A DNA stretch of 64,000 bases from Neisseria canis (lineage in GTDB: Bacteria > Pseudomonadota > Gammaproteobacteria > Burkholderiales > Neisseriaceae). Each line of letters starts with the position of its first letter. The first letter of the stretch is position 1. The notes beneath the pieces are model-generated. The model was not told the origin of the DNA, searched no databases, and saw nothing but the letters and a program-made list of their open reading frames with translations. The DNA lies in NCBI RefSeq assembly GCF_900636765.1, contig NZ_LR134313.1, forward strand, positions 1,922,001 through 1,986,000, read 5' to 3'. This document shows positions 45,288-53,648 of this stretch, in pieces. The position numbers were made by a program, and so were the translations under genes.

Positions 45288-45332
45288 AATGCCTGTCTGA
45301 AAACCCATGTTGCTGGTTTTCAGACAGGCATT
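45288..45332 (+). terminator. DUS hairpin after adk
   Basis: DUS at 45290-45301 and inverse at 45319-45330. The loop AACCCATGTTGCTGGTT adds further pairing (AACC/GGTT). Confidence 0.7.
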
Positions 45333-45443
45333 GTTTATATCTGAAGCCGTTTTCAAAACGGCACAGAGATTGAGCATAACGGCACATCTTTCAAGGTATT
45401 TCCTTTTTATACTGATTTTTCAATATATCCCAAAGGAAAAACC

Positions 45444-45998
45444 ATGAAACAAACCTTATCGCTCGCTCTGATAATTGCTTGTTCTTCCGCCGCATGGGCC
45501 GACGGCTCCTTCACATTAACCGCAGACAACCTGCAAAACGGCCGTTTCTCTTCGCAACAGGTTTTAAGTAAAGATTACGGCTTTGGCTGCTCCGGTCAAA
45601 ACCTTTCGCCCGCACTTTCCTGGAAAAATCCGCCCAAGGGCACCAAAAGCTTTGTGCTAACCGTTTATGACAAAGATGCACCCACAGGCTTGGGCTGGAT
45701 GCATTGGGTGGTAGCCAATATCCCGGCGAATATCAGCAAGCTGCCCGCAGGTATTACCGCAGACGGCAAAAACTTACCGGAAGGCGCCTTGCAAACCCGT
45801 ACCGATTTCGGCCCCGGCGGATATGGCGGCGCATGTCCGCCGGAAGGCCGGAAACACCGTTATGAAATCACACTAACTGCTTTAAAGGTAGACCGCCTTC
45901 CCAATGTAACAGCCGACGCATCGCCGGCTCTGGTCGGCTTCTTAACCAAAGCCAATGCTTTGGGCAAAGCGGCGATTACCGTCGAACACCAAAGATGA
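45444..45998 (+). CDS. Exported YbhB/YbcL-type PEBP-family protein
   Basis: 184 residues with a signal peptide (LALIIACSSAAWADGS). The phosphatidylethanolamine-binding-protein fold shows CSGQNLSPALSWKNPPKGTK, TVYDKDAPTGLGWMHWVVAN and GYGGACPPEGRKHRYEITL. Periplasmic Raf-kinase-inhibitor-like proteins are common in bacteria but their role is unclear. AAAGGAAA precedes the ATG. The AraC-type gene converges on it. Confidence 0.88.
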   Translation: MKQTLSLALIIACSSAAWADGSFTLTADNLQNGRFSSQQVLSKDYGFGCSGQNLSPALSWKNPPKGTKSFVLTVYDKDAPTGLGWMHWVVANIPANISKLPAGITADGKNLPEGALQTRTDFGPGGYGGACPPEGRKHRYEITLTALKVDRLPNVTADASPALVGFLTKANALGKAAITVEHQR

Positions 45999-46018
45999 AT
46001 CAATCTGCAGGCGGCTCT

Positions 46019-46831
46019 TCAGCCGCCTTTTTCCTGCTGCTTTCGGATGGCCGAGGGTGCAAAACCAAAACGCTCCCTAAAGCGTGCCGTAAACCGCGAA
46101 GGACTTTCATAACCCACCGCATAGGCAATTTGCGAAACGGGCTGTTCTGTTACCTGAAGCAGGGTCAGGGCATGTGTCATCCGAATGTCGGTCAGCAAAC
46201 GGCGGAACGAAGTCTGGTCTTCTGCAAGCTTGCGCCGCAATGTGGCTTCGCTCACATTCAATTGCGCCGCTATTTCCTGTGCCGTCCATTCGCGCCCAAT
46301 GTCGGTTGCGATGATTTGGGTTATCTTTTGCACCGGCCCGATACGCTGATAAGGCAGAAAGCCGGTGCCGTAATGCTTCAACCATGCCAATAATTCCTGT
46401 AAGCGGGTTTGTACTACCATATCCGGCACATGCCTGTCTGAAACCGCATGAGCAGCTTGTCGGAATGATGTGGAAAAATCTGCATTTTTCGGCAACAGAT
46501 ATACATCGTTCGCAGCCCCGGCCTGGCCGTATTGTTCGGTAAACTGCTCAATCATTCTTTGTTCCAAAGTAATCCACTCGGCCTGATAATAGCCGGCTTG
46601 CGCATCCGGTTCGTTTAACACATCAAAAGACTGCCATCTGGCCAAAGCCACCGCTTCCCCCGCCCGCACAATTTGCTCTTTGCCTGCCCAGCGCAAAATC
46701 TTTTTACCGTAATGCACCTGTACAATCGTTGCTTCATGTATGGCAATGCGCCTATACAGCAGCCGGTTGTATTGGATGACCGTACCCGTGTGGGCCAAAT
46801 ATTCCCGCGAAGCAATATTCCTTTCCGGCAT
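46019..46831 (-). CDS. AraC-family transcriptional regulator
   Basis: 270 residues. The C-terminal AraC DNA-binding domain has two helix-turn-helix units, WTAQEIAAQLNVSEATLRRK and VSQIAYAVGYESPSRFTARF, with RERFGFAPSAIR at the end. The N-terminal half is a variable effector domain; the ligand is unknown. One DUS lies inside it (46431-46442). Because PEBP is convergent, its target is not obvious from context. Confidence 0.9.
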   Translation of the reverse strand: MPERNIASREYLAHTGTVIQYNRLLYRRIAIHEATIVQVHYGKKILRWAGKEQIVRAGEAVALARWQSFDVLNEPDAQAGYYQAEWITLEQRMIEQFTEQYGQAGAANDVYLLPKNADFSTSFRQAAHAVSDRHVPDMVVQTRLQELLAWLKHYGTGFLPYQRIGPVQKITQIIATDIGREWTAQEIAAQLNVSEATLRRKLAEDQTSFRRLLTDIRMTHALTLLQVTEQPVSQIAYAVGYESPSRFTARFRERFGFAPSAIRKQQEKGG

Positions 46832-46913
46832 ATTATAAAGATCTCCTTATTGTAAATTTAAGCCGTGTTATACGTTAGCTTGCGTAGCGGTTTTTTGAAG
46901 AAAAACTTGCAAA

Positions 46914-46982
46914 TATAGTCAATTCACTTAATTTTAATACAAGGCAGCAACGCCATAGTAAAAGTTAAGTGGATTGACTATA
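46914..46982. repeat. Correia-like mini-repeat (short CREE-type element)
   Basis: 69 bp bounded by TATAGTCAATTCACTTAA (46914-46931) and TTAAGTGGATTGACTATA (46965-46982), a terminal inverted repeat with one mismatch. The core contains ACAAGGCAGCAACGCC. Ends starting TATAGT and the ACAAGGC/CAACGCC core are hallmarks of Correia repeat enclosed elements. It is shorter than the usual 100-160 bp. The 46832-47169 gap holds this element and a DUS hairpin but no gene. Confidence 0.65.
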
Positions 46983-47082
46983 CAAAGCAAAAAGCACAAC
47001 AAGATTGAATATCTTGCGGATAGTTTTGCCTCGGCAAATGCAGATTTTGCTCCAAAATACCGCCCGGCAGGCAGTACAAGCT

Positions 47083-47144
47083 AATGCCTGTCTGAAAATC
47101 TGCTACGCCGATTTCTGCGGCGCCAAAGTTTTCAGACAGGCATT
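47083..47144 (-). terminator. DUS hairpin after thrC
   Basis: DUS at 47085-47096 and inverse at 47131-47142. The 34-nt loop has a smaller internal stem (GCCG/CGGC). Downstream of thrC on the minus strand. Confidence 0.6.
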
Positions 47145-47169
47145 TTTCATTCGACCCCAACCGGGGCGT

Positions 47170-48585
47170 TTACGCTTTTTCCAAAGTTTCCCTAATAATC
47201 ATTTTCACCACATCGGGATTATTCGGCACCACCTGCACGCGCTGCGGCAAATCTTCCAAGCCGTTCAAACCGGCCGGACGCGGGATAACCACATTGCCGA
47301 CTGCTTCTTTGATGGTGTCGGCAAACTTGGCCGCCAGCGCGGTTTCCAAACACACGATGGTTTCGCCCGCTTCGCGCAGCTCGCGCGCTACTTTCACGCC
47401 GTCTGCCGTGTGCGGGTCGAGCAGCTCGCCATCGGTTTCATACACGCTTTTAATCACCGCCAACCGGTCTGCGTGCAGGCTTCTGCCGGAAACAAAACCG
47501 TATTGGTTTCGGATTTTATCGAGCATAAAATTCAGGTCGAAGCCTTTGCCTTTGCCCACTTCCGCCCACAAGGTTTCGATTTCCGAGGCATCCCTATCCA
47601 TCAAATCGAACACAAAGCGCTCGAAATTGGAGGCTTTGGAAATATCCATTGAAGGGCTGCTGGTTACATAAGTGTGCTCGGCGCTGCGCGGCAGGTATTC
47701 GCCGGTTTTGAAAAACTGGTCGAGCACATTGTTTTCATTGGTGGCCACAATCAGGCGGTGAATCGGCAAACCCATTTGGCGGGCGATATGGCCGGCGCAT
47801 ACATTGCCGAAGTTGCCCGAAGGCACGCAAAAGCTCACTTTTTCCGCGTTCGACCGGGTGGCTTTGAAATAGCCTGCAAAATAGTAAACGATTTGCGCCA
47901 GCACGCGGCCCCAGTTGATGGAATTGACCGTGCCGATATTGTAGGCCTCTTTAAACTTAGCGTCGTTTTGAAGCGCTTTTACAATATCCTGGCAATCGTC
48001 AAACATGCCTTTCACAGCGATGTTATGGATGTTTTCGTCTTGCAGGCTGAACATCTGCGCACGCTGGAATGCGCTCATTTTACCTTCGGGCGACATCATA
48101 AACACATTTACGCCCTGCTTGCCGCGCAAAGCATATTCGGCCGCCGAGCCGGTATCGCCGCTGGTGGCGCCGACGATATTCAGCTTTTTACCTTCTTTGG
48201 CCAGCACATATTCAAACGCATTGCCCAAAAACTGCATGGCCATGTCTTTAAACGCCAGCGTCGGGCCGTTGGACAAAGCTTGGATTTTGATGCCGTCTTT
48301 AAGGGTGCGGACAGGGGTGATTTCAGGATTGCCGAATGTTTCTGCGGTGTAGGTTTTATTGATAATGCTCTTTAAATCTTCCGCCGGAATATCGGTGGCA
48401 AACAGGCTCATGATTTGAAAGGCCAGCTCAGGATAGCTCAAGCTGCGCCATTGTTCCAAAGTTTCGGCGCTGATTTGCGGGTAGCTTTCGGGCAGCATCA
48501 GGCCGCCGTCGGGTGCGAGGCCCATCAATAAAACTTCGCTGAACTGTTTGTTTGCGGTATTGCCGCGGGTGCTGATGTATTTCAT
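47170..48585 (-). CDS. thrC: Threonine synthase
   Basis: Converts O-phosphohomoserine to threonine with PLP. The 471 residues begin MKYISTRGNTANKQFSEVLL, the long class II form. The PLP lysine lies in NGPTLAFKDMAMQFLGNAFE and further motifs are VGATSGDTGSAAEYALRGKQ and CVPSGNFGNVCAGHIA. A small lipoprotein gene lies 41 nt upstream on the same strand and may be cotranscribed. Confidence 0.96.
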   Translation of the reverse strand: MKYISTRGNTANKQFSEVLLMGLAPDGGLMLPESYPQISAETLEQWRSLSYPELAFQIMSLFATDIPAEDLKSIINKTYTAETFGNPEITPVRTLKDGIKIQALSNGPTLAFKDMAMQFLGNAFEYVLAKEGKKLNIVGATSGDTGSAAEYALRGKQGVNVFMMSPEGKMSAFQRAQMFSLQDENIHNIAVKGMFDDCQDIVKALQNDAKFKEAYNIGTVNSINWGRVLAQIVYYFAGYFKATRSNAEKVSFCVPSGNFGNVCAGHIARQMGLPIHRLIVATNENNVLDQFFKTGEYLPRSAEHTYVTSSPSMDISKASNFERFVFDLMDRDASEIETLWAEVGKGKGFDLNFMLDKIRNQYGFVSGRSLHADRLAVIKSVYETDGELLDPHTADGVKVARELREAGETIVCLETALAAKFADTIKEAVGNVVIPRPAGLNGLEDLPQRVQVVPNNPDVVKMIIRETLEKA

Positions 48586-48626
48586 GATTCTGTTTCCGGA
48601 TTCCGTTGTGGGGTTTGTGCTTTGGT

Positions 48627-49007
48627 TTATTTGCTAAACAAACGTTTGGTGCAGGCGGTAACGGTTTTGGCCGTTACGCCGGCGATAACTTGGGTGCGGC
48701 CTGATTGTGTGCCCAATTGCAGCAGATCCGTGGCGGTAAGCTGATTCGGCGCTTCTTGGGTAACGCAACCGCAGATTTTGTCTTCCCATTCACGCTGTTT
48801 TTCCGCGGTCATCGCCAAAGCCACTATGCGCCATTCGTTGCGGTTATTCAATTCCACGCGGCATTGGTTGTCGAGCCAGGTGTTAAGCAGCGCATTGCTC
48901 ACTCCGGCAGCGCTGTCTGTGTCGGCATTGCCGCCCAGCAGGCTGCCGTCGGCAGCGCAGGCGCTCAAAAAAAATGCTGTTGATGCGATTGCTAATGTTT
49001 TTTTCAT
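48627..49007 (-). CDS. Small lipoprotein of unknown function
   Basis: 126 residues with a lipobox (STAFFLSACAAD). The mature part has four further cysteines (DNQCRVEL, ICGCVTQE, TACTKRL) that may form disulfides. I do not recognise a family. ATG 49007 is chosen because GAAGGAG stands 7 nt before it and the signal peptide starts there; the frame is open to 49073. It precedes thrC. Confidence 0.75.
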   Translation of the reverse strand: MKKTLAIASTAFFLSACAADGSLLGGNADTDSAAGVSNALLNTWLDNQCRVELNNRNEWRIVALAMTAEKQREWEDKICGCVTQEAPNQLTATDLLQLGTQSGRTQVIAGVTAKTVTACTKRLFSK

Positions 49008-49123
49008 GGTTTCTCCTTCGGCAATGGGCAAACAGTTAAAGAATGTCGGCGCATATTGTACCGCAAGTTGCATAGTGAGGTTATATAATGGTCATGCCTG
49101 TCTGAAAAAAGAAAGAAACCGTT

Positions 49124-50428
49124 ATGTCTGATTTGTTTGCCCGCCAGCCCGAAGCGCCTTTGGCCGAACGCCTCCGCCCCAATTCTTTGGAAGATGTTAT
49201 CGGCCAGCAGCATTTAATCGGCGAAGGCAAGCCGCTGAGAGTGGCGGTAGAGGGCGGCAAGCCGCATTCGATGCTGCTCTGGGGGCCGCCCGGGGTGGGC
49301 AAAACCACGCTGGCGCGCATTTTGGCGCAAAGTTTCAACGCTTTGTTTCTGCCCGTATCCGCTGTGTTTTCGGGCGTGAAAGATATCCGCGAAGCCATTG
49401 AAAAAGCAGAAATTGCCTTGCAGCAAGGCCAAGCTACGATTTTGTTTGTTGATGAAGTCCACCGTTTCAACAAAGCCCAGCAAGACGCCTTTTTGCCGCA
49501 TGTGGAAAGCGGCCTGTTAACCTTTATCGGCGCCACTACCGAAAACCCTTCGTTTGAAGTGAATCCTGCCCTTTTGAGCCGGGCACAGGTCTATGTGCTC
49601 GAATCTTTGAGCGCAGAGGATTTGCAAAAGCTGATTGATAAAGTAATGGCGCTGCCCGAATACCGCAGCATGGGCTTGGAGCAGGAAGCGGCCCGGCTGC
49701 TCATCCAAACGGCCGACGGCGACGCCCGCCGCCTGCTTAACCTGCTCGAACAACTCTTGCGCGCGGCACAAACCCAAAACATCACCGTTCTGACGCCCGA
49801 TTTTTTAGCCAACAGTTTGGGCGCGCAAATCCGCCGTTTCGATAAAGGCGGCGAAAGTTTTTACAATCAGATTTCAGCATTGCATAAATCCGTGCGCGGT
49901 TCGCACCCCAACGCCGCGCTGTATTGGTTTTGCCGTATGCTCGACGGCGGCACCGACCCGCGCTACCTGTCGCGCCGCATTATCCGCATGGCCTGGGAAG
50001 ACATCGGTTTGGCCGACCCGCGCGCCATGCAGATAGCCAATGAAGCCGCGCTCACCTACGAACGCCTGGGTTCGCCCGAAGGCGAGCTGGCGCTGGCCCA
50101 AGCCGTGCTCTATCTCGCGGCGGCGGCAAAATCCAACGCAGGCTACAACGCTTACAACCAAATGCGCCAATTTGTAAAACAAAACGCCAGCCATGAAGTG
50201 CCCGTCCACTTGCGCAACGCGCCCACAAAATTGATGAAGGAAATGGGCTACGGCCGCGAATACCGTTATGCCCACGACGAGCCGCACGCCTATGCCGCCG
50301 GCGAAACTTATATGCCCGAGAGATTGACGGAACCGGATTTTTACCGGCCCGTACCGCGGGGTTTGGAAATCAAAATCGGCGAAAAACTCGAATGGCTCAA
50401 GTCTCTCGACCAAGACGCCGAAAAATAA
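49124..50428 (+). CDS. rarA: Replication-associated recombination protein A (RarA/MgsA)
   Basis: AAA+ ATPase of the clamp-loader group that acts at stalled replication forks. The 434 residues include PLAERLRPNSLEDVIGQQHL, Walker A WGPPGVGKTTLARIL, Walker B LFVDEVHRFNKAQQDAFL and the sensor GATTENPSFEVNPALLSR. A single DUS lies 18 nt before the ATG (49095-49106). It is followed by a DUS hairpin. Confidence 0.96.
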   Translation: MSDLFARQPEAPLAERLRPNSLEDVIGQQHLIGEGKPLRVAVEGGKPHSMLLWGPPGVGKTTLARILAQSFNALFLPVSAVFSGVKDIREAIEKAEIALQQGQATILFVDEVHRFNKAQQDAFLPHVESGLLTFIGATTENPSFEVNPALLSRAQVYVLESLSAEDLQKLIDKVMALPEYRSMGLEQEAARLLIQTADGDARRLLNLLEQLLRAAQTQNITVLTPDFLANSLGAQIRRFDKGGESFYNQISALHKSVRGSHPNAALYWFCRMLDGGTDPRYLSRRIIRMAWEDIGLADPRAMQIANEAALTYERLGSPEGELALAQAVLYLAAAAKSNAGYNAYNQMRQFVKQNASHEVPVHLRNAPTKLMKEMGYGREYRYAHDEPHAYAAGETYMPERLTEPDFYRPVPRGLEIKIGEKLEWLKSLDQDAEK

Positions 50429-50459
50429 CATGCCTGTCTGAAACTTTCAGACAGGCATG
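50429..50459 (+). terminator. DUS hairpin after rarA
   Basis: DUS at 50431-50442 and inverse at 50446-50457 with a 3-nt loop, beginning 2 nt after the rarA stop. Confidence 0.75.
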
Positions 50460-50534
50460 TTCAGAAATATTTGACCCGGCTCAAAAAATCATTAAGATGA
50501 TGCTTTCATCCAGAATCCACTGCCTATTAAGTTT

Positions 50535-51623
50535 ATGAGTTTAACCGACTGGTCGTTGTTTGCCTTACTTTGCTTTCCCATTATCGCCACTTTATTGCCG
50601 CTTTTGCCTTTCAACCATTGGACCGTGCGCATATTCGACTTTCCGCGCCTGCAAATTGCGTTTGTCAGCTTGGTCTGCATTTTTTTAGGCTGGGTACTGC
50701 AAGATTCCGATCATTGGCTGCTGCGCACTATGGAAATGCTCAACCTGCTGTGCATGGCTTATCAAATTTGGGAAATCTCAGCCTACACACCTTTAAGCCG
50801 CAAACAGGTCAAACGCTATCGCGGTGAGAGCGACCAACGCAGCATCTCCCTGCTTACCAGCAACGTACTCACGCCCAACCGCCGCGCCGATAAATTGCTG
50901 GCTCTGGTTGAAAAATGGCAGCCGGACGTCGTGTTGACATTAGAAACCGATTTATGGTGGGAGCAGCAGTTGGCGCAGCTGGAAGAAAGCTATTCCTACA
51001 CCGTTAAAATCCCGCTCGACAACCTCTACGGCATGCACCTATACAGCCGGCTGCCGCTGAAAAATGTCGAAGTGCGCCATTGGGTTCAAGAAGACATTCC
51101 CTCCATTTTTACCGAAGCCCAACTCCCTTCCGGCGAATGGATCCACCTATACTGCCTGCACCCCATGCCGCCTACGCCCACCGAAAGCGCCACGTCCACC
51201 AACCGAGATGCAGAATTGCTGCTGGTCGGCCAAGAAATCACACAAAACGACAAACCCGTGTTGGTATTCGGCGATTTGAACGACGTTGCCTGGTCTGCCA
51301 CCTCACGCCTCTTCCAAAAAACCAGCGGCCTTCTAGACCCCCGCGTCGGCCGCGGCCTATACAGCACCTTCCATGCCCAATGGCCCTTGATGCGCTGGCC
51401 TCTGGATCATATTTTTCACAGTAGCGATTTTATGATGCGGGAAATCAAAGTATTATCCGACATAGGCTCAGACCACTTTCCTGTTTACGGCAGCTTCCAA
51501 TACCATCCCGCCGTCGAAGCCGTTCAGGAAGAGCCGCAAGCCGATGCAGAAGACCACGAAGAAGCCCAAGAAAAAATCGACGAGGCCGATCCGGAGAAAA
51601 AAGTTATTCGGGAAAAATATTAA
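50535..51623 (+). CDS. Membrane-anchored endonuclease/exonuclease/phosphatase-family protein
   Basis: 362 residues. Up to three N-terminal hydrophobic segments (FALLCFPIIATLLPLLPF, IAFVSLVCIFLGWVL, EMLNLLCMAYQIWEI) precede a periplasmic EEP domain with SLLTSNVLTPNRRADKLL, VVLTLETDLWW, the catalytic VFGDLNDVAW and DIGSDHFPVYG. The tail is highly acidic (EEPQADAEDHEEAQEKIDEA). Substrate unknown; relatives are annotated as nucleases or phosphodiesterases. Single gene. Confidence 0.88.
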   Translation: MSLTDWSLFALLCFPIIATLLPLLPFNHWTVRIFDFPRLQIAFVSLVCIFLGWVLQDSDHWLLRTMEMLNLLCMAYQIWEISAYTPLSRKQVKRYRGESDQRSISLLTSNVLTPNRRADKLLALVEKWQPDVVLTLETDLWWEQQLAQLEESYSYTVKIPLDNLYGMHLYSRLPLKNVEVRHWVQEDIPSIFTEAQLPSGEWIHLYCLHPMPPTPTESATSTNRDAELLLVGQEITQNDKPVLVFGDLNDVAWSATSRLFQKTSGLLDPRVGRGLYSTFHAQWPLMRWPLDHIFHSSDFMMREIKVLSDIGSDHFPVYGSFQYHPAVEAVQEEPQADAEDHEEAQEKIDEADPEKKVIREKY

Positions 51624-51643
51624 AGTTAACAACAACCCAACAA

Positions 51644-51677
51644 AATGCCTGTCTGAAACCATTTTCAGACAGGCATT
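51644..51677 (+). terminator. DUS hairpin after the EEP-family gene
   Basis: DUS at 51646-51657 and inverse at 51664-51675, followed by TTTTG. Between it and 51837 I see no gene. Confidence 0.7.
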
Positions 51678-51837
51678 TTGTTTATAGGCTGCAAGCTGAT
51701 TAACAACTGAACTCAAAACATTCAGTTATCTCTAGCTTTAAACATATGATATTAAAAGTTTAAATTGTAACCACTCTTAAAAAAACAGACCGGATATTAG
51801 CGGTTACGCCTTGCTTCTTAACACTATAAATCCATGA

Positions 51838-52095
51838 TTATAAATAACCTCTGGTATACGCGGCCATTTTGCCCGCTGCTTCGCAAACGTTGCTGATATG
51901 GCAGCAAGCTTCAGATGCCAAACCCGATAAAATCAGTTTTTCGTCAGCAGGTAGATCTCTAATGCGCGGCGCGACCAACTCGTATAGGTTAAGCATGAAT
52001 AAAGTTAAGGCGGTATAGCCTGTCCCGCTATTGACAACAGAATGGGTTTTAACGTTTGAATTTTGCGCTTGTGGCGCGGTTTGAATGTTTTGCAT
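51838..52095 (-). CDS. Small ORF of phage/satellite type, function unknown
   Basis: 85 residues starting MQNIQTAPQAQNSNVKTHSV and ending EAAGKMAAYTRGYL. The upstream minus-strand DNA (52096-52300) has an open frame with LIPERAPPPNGILKLSKING and other phrases, such as a codon run for DVVNTRESTAP in another frame. As I recall, such leaders precede small genes in prophages and P4-like satellites (Ash/Icd-like). No integrase, capsid or replication gene is nearby. GGAGCA lies just upstream of the ATG. Confidence 0.45.
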   Translation of the reverse strand: MQNIQTAPQAQNSNVKTHSVVNSGTGYTALTLFMLNLYELVAPRIRDLPADEKLILSGLASEACCHISNVCEAAGKMAAYTRGYL

Positions 52096-52303
52096 TTTGA
52101 ATGCTCCGTTAATTTTTGAGAGTTTGAGAATCCCATTAGGGGGCGGTGCTCTCTCTGGTATTAACGACATCAGCCTGCGCCTTACGGTTGGCAGACACCG
52201 CCATAACTTGACTTGATAGGCCATCTGAAAATGTGGCCGCTCAATGTGAAATTTTGGCGCGAAAAAATCAGCGTTTACCCTGCTGATTTGGGCGTTAATT
52301 TTT

Positions 52304-52540
52304 GGGGCTGAAGTAGATTAGCAGTCATGATAGGCTGCCAAAATGAAGATAACCCACTGTAAGCTAAAGAAGATTCTGCAAAGAAAACTGCTTGAATATT
52401 TTGTATTGGAAGTAACCGCACGTTCGGCTGCCGATATCTTGGATATTCAGCCCAATACGGCCATTCTCTTTTACCGCAAAATCCGTCTTGTTATCAGACA
52501 TCATTTGGCTTTGGAAGCAGATCAGGTTTTTGAGGGCGGC
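52304..52540 (+). mobile_element. 5' fragment of an IS1595-family element
   Basis: Begins with GGGGCTGAAGTAGATTAGC, which resembles IS1595-group terminal repeats. From ATG 52343 it encodes KLKKILQRKLLEYFVLEVTA, then RSAADILDIQPNTAILFYRK and LALEADQVFEG, the N-terminal part of an IS1016-type transposase. The catalytic DESYFGG region expected next is missing; the frame runs into the IS30 element at about 52540. No right half is found before lpdA. Confidence 0.8.
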
Positions 52541-52576
52541 GGATTCGGATTTGAAGTGCAACTTTCCATAACAGAA

Positions 52577-52607
52577 AAAGGCCGGTATGCGGTAGCATAC
52601 GGCCTTT
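52577..52607 (+). promoter_or_regulatory. Hairpin at the 5' end of the IS30 element
   Basis: AAAGGCCGGTATGC and GCATACGGCCTTT pair around GGTA (one bulge). It lies 19 nt before the transposase ATG and probably insulates the gene from outside transcription. Confidence 0.55.
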
Positions 52608-52626
52608 CCTGCAAGAAAGATTGCAT

Positions 52627-53604
52627 ATGAGCTACACACAACTGACCCAAGACGAACGATACCACATCCAATACCTGTCCCGCCACCATAGCATCAGCGA
52701 AATCGCCAAACGGCTTAACCGCTATAAAAGCACCATCAGCCGCGAAATCAAACGGCACTGCCCACAAGGGCAGCAATACAGTGCCGAAAAAGCCCAACAG
52801 CAAAGCCGGCTTACCAAACAGCGCAAAAGAAAGCCCTATAAGCTCCATTCGCAGCTGATCCAACACATCGACACCCTCATCCGACTCAAACTCAGTCCCG
52901 AACAAGTGTGCGCCTATCTGTACAAACACCACCAAATCACGCTCCGCCACAGCACCGTCTATAACTACCTGCGCGACGACAAAAGCAACGGCGGCACTTT
53001 GTGGCAGCATCTCAGAATAGCCGGCAAATCCTACCGTAAACGCTACGGCAGCACATGGAGCAGAGGCAAAGTACCCGACCGCACAGGCATTGAAAACCGA
53101 CCCGCCATCGTCGACCAAAAATCCCGTATAGGCGACTGGGAAGCCGACACCATCGTCGGCAAAGATCAGAAAAGCGCATTACTGACACCGGTCGAGCGGG
53201 TTACCCGCTACACCATCATCTGCAAGTTGAAGAACTTCAAAGCCAAAGACACTGCCAACGCCGTCATCAAGGTATTGAAGGCGCATAAAAACAGGGTACA
53301 CACCATCACCATGGATAACGGCAAAGAATTCTACCGACACATCCGAATAGCCCAAGCATTGGAGGCAGAAACCTATTTTTGCCGCCCCTACCGTTCTTGG
53401 GAGAAAGGGCTGAATGAAAATACCAACGGACTCATCCGCCAATATTTCCCCAAACAAACCGATTTCCGCAACATCAGCCATCGGGAGATACGCAGGGTTC
53501 AAGATGAACTGAACCATAGGCCAAGAAAAACACTTGGCTATGAAACGCCAAGTGTTTTATTCTTGAATCTGTTCCAACCTCTACTGCCTGAGTGTTGCAC
53601 TTGA
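52627..53604 (+). CDS. IS30-family transposase
   Basis: 325 residues from ATG 52627, normal length for IS1655-like transposases. It has the helix-turn-helix start SYTQLTQDERYHIQYLSRHH, the HTH region ISEIAKRLNRYKSTISREIK, and the DDE catalytic core: DWEADTIVGKDQKSALLTPV, HTITMDNGKEFYRH, and WEKGLNENTNGLIRQYFPKQ with the glutamate. The frame is open throughout, so it may be active. Confidence 0.93.
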   Translation: MSYTQLTQDERYHIQYLSRHHSISEIAKRLNRYKSTISREIKRHCPQGQQYSAEKAQQQSRLTKQRKRKPYKLHSQLIQHIDTLIRLKLSPEQVCAYLYKHHQITLRHSTVYNYLRDDKSNGGTLWQHLRIAGKSYRKRYGSTWSRGKVPDRTGIENRPAIVDQKSRIGDWEADTIVGKDQKSALLTPVERVTRYTIICKLKNFKAKDTANAVIKVLKAHKNRVHTITMDNGKEFYRHIRIAQALEAETYFCRPYRSWEKGLNENTNGLIRQYFPKQTDFRNISHREIRRVQDELNHRPRKTLGYETPSVLFLNLFQPLLPECCT

Positions 53605-53627
53605 AATTCGAATCTAAGAGCCTTTGC

Positions 53628-53648
53628 AAATAAGCCTACGGCTTATTT
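53628..53648. terminator. Hairpin overlapping the lpdA stop codon
   Basis: AAATAAGCC (53628-53636) and GGCTTATTT (53640-53648) form a perfect 9-bp stem with loop TAC. On the plus strand it is followed by a T-rich run and would stop transcription leaving the IS30; on the minus strand the T run is short. The lpdA stop (53643-53645) is inside the stem. Confidence 0.55.

Larger units (their letters stand above)
52541..53614 (+). mobile_element. IS30-family element (IS1655-like), probably intact
   Basis: About 1074 bp with imperfect inverted ends GATTCGGATTTGAAGTGCAA (52541-52560) and the complement of GATTCGAATTTCAAGTGCAA (53595-53614), 18 of 20 matching. The exact right end may extend to TAAG at 53618, because the relic at 12788-12982 ends with the same bases. 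It truncates an IS1595 fragment on the left and ends about 30 nt from the lpdA stop. Confidence 0.85.

Noticed and set aside
52343..52630. A 95-residue protein as an independent gene
   Set aside because: Its first two thirds are an IS1016-type transposase N-terminus and the rest is IS30 end sequence, so it is a fusion created by insertion.
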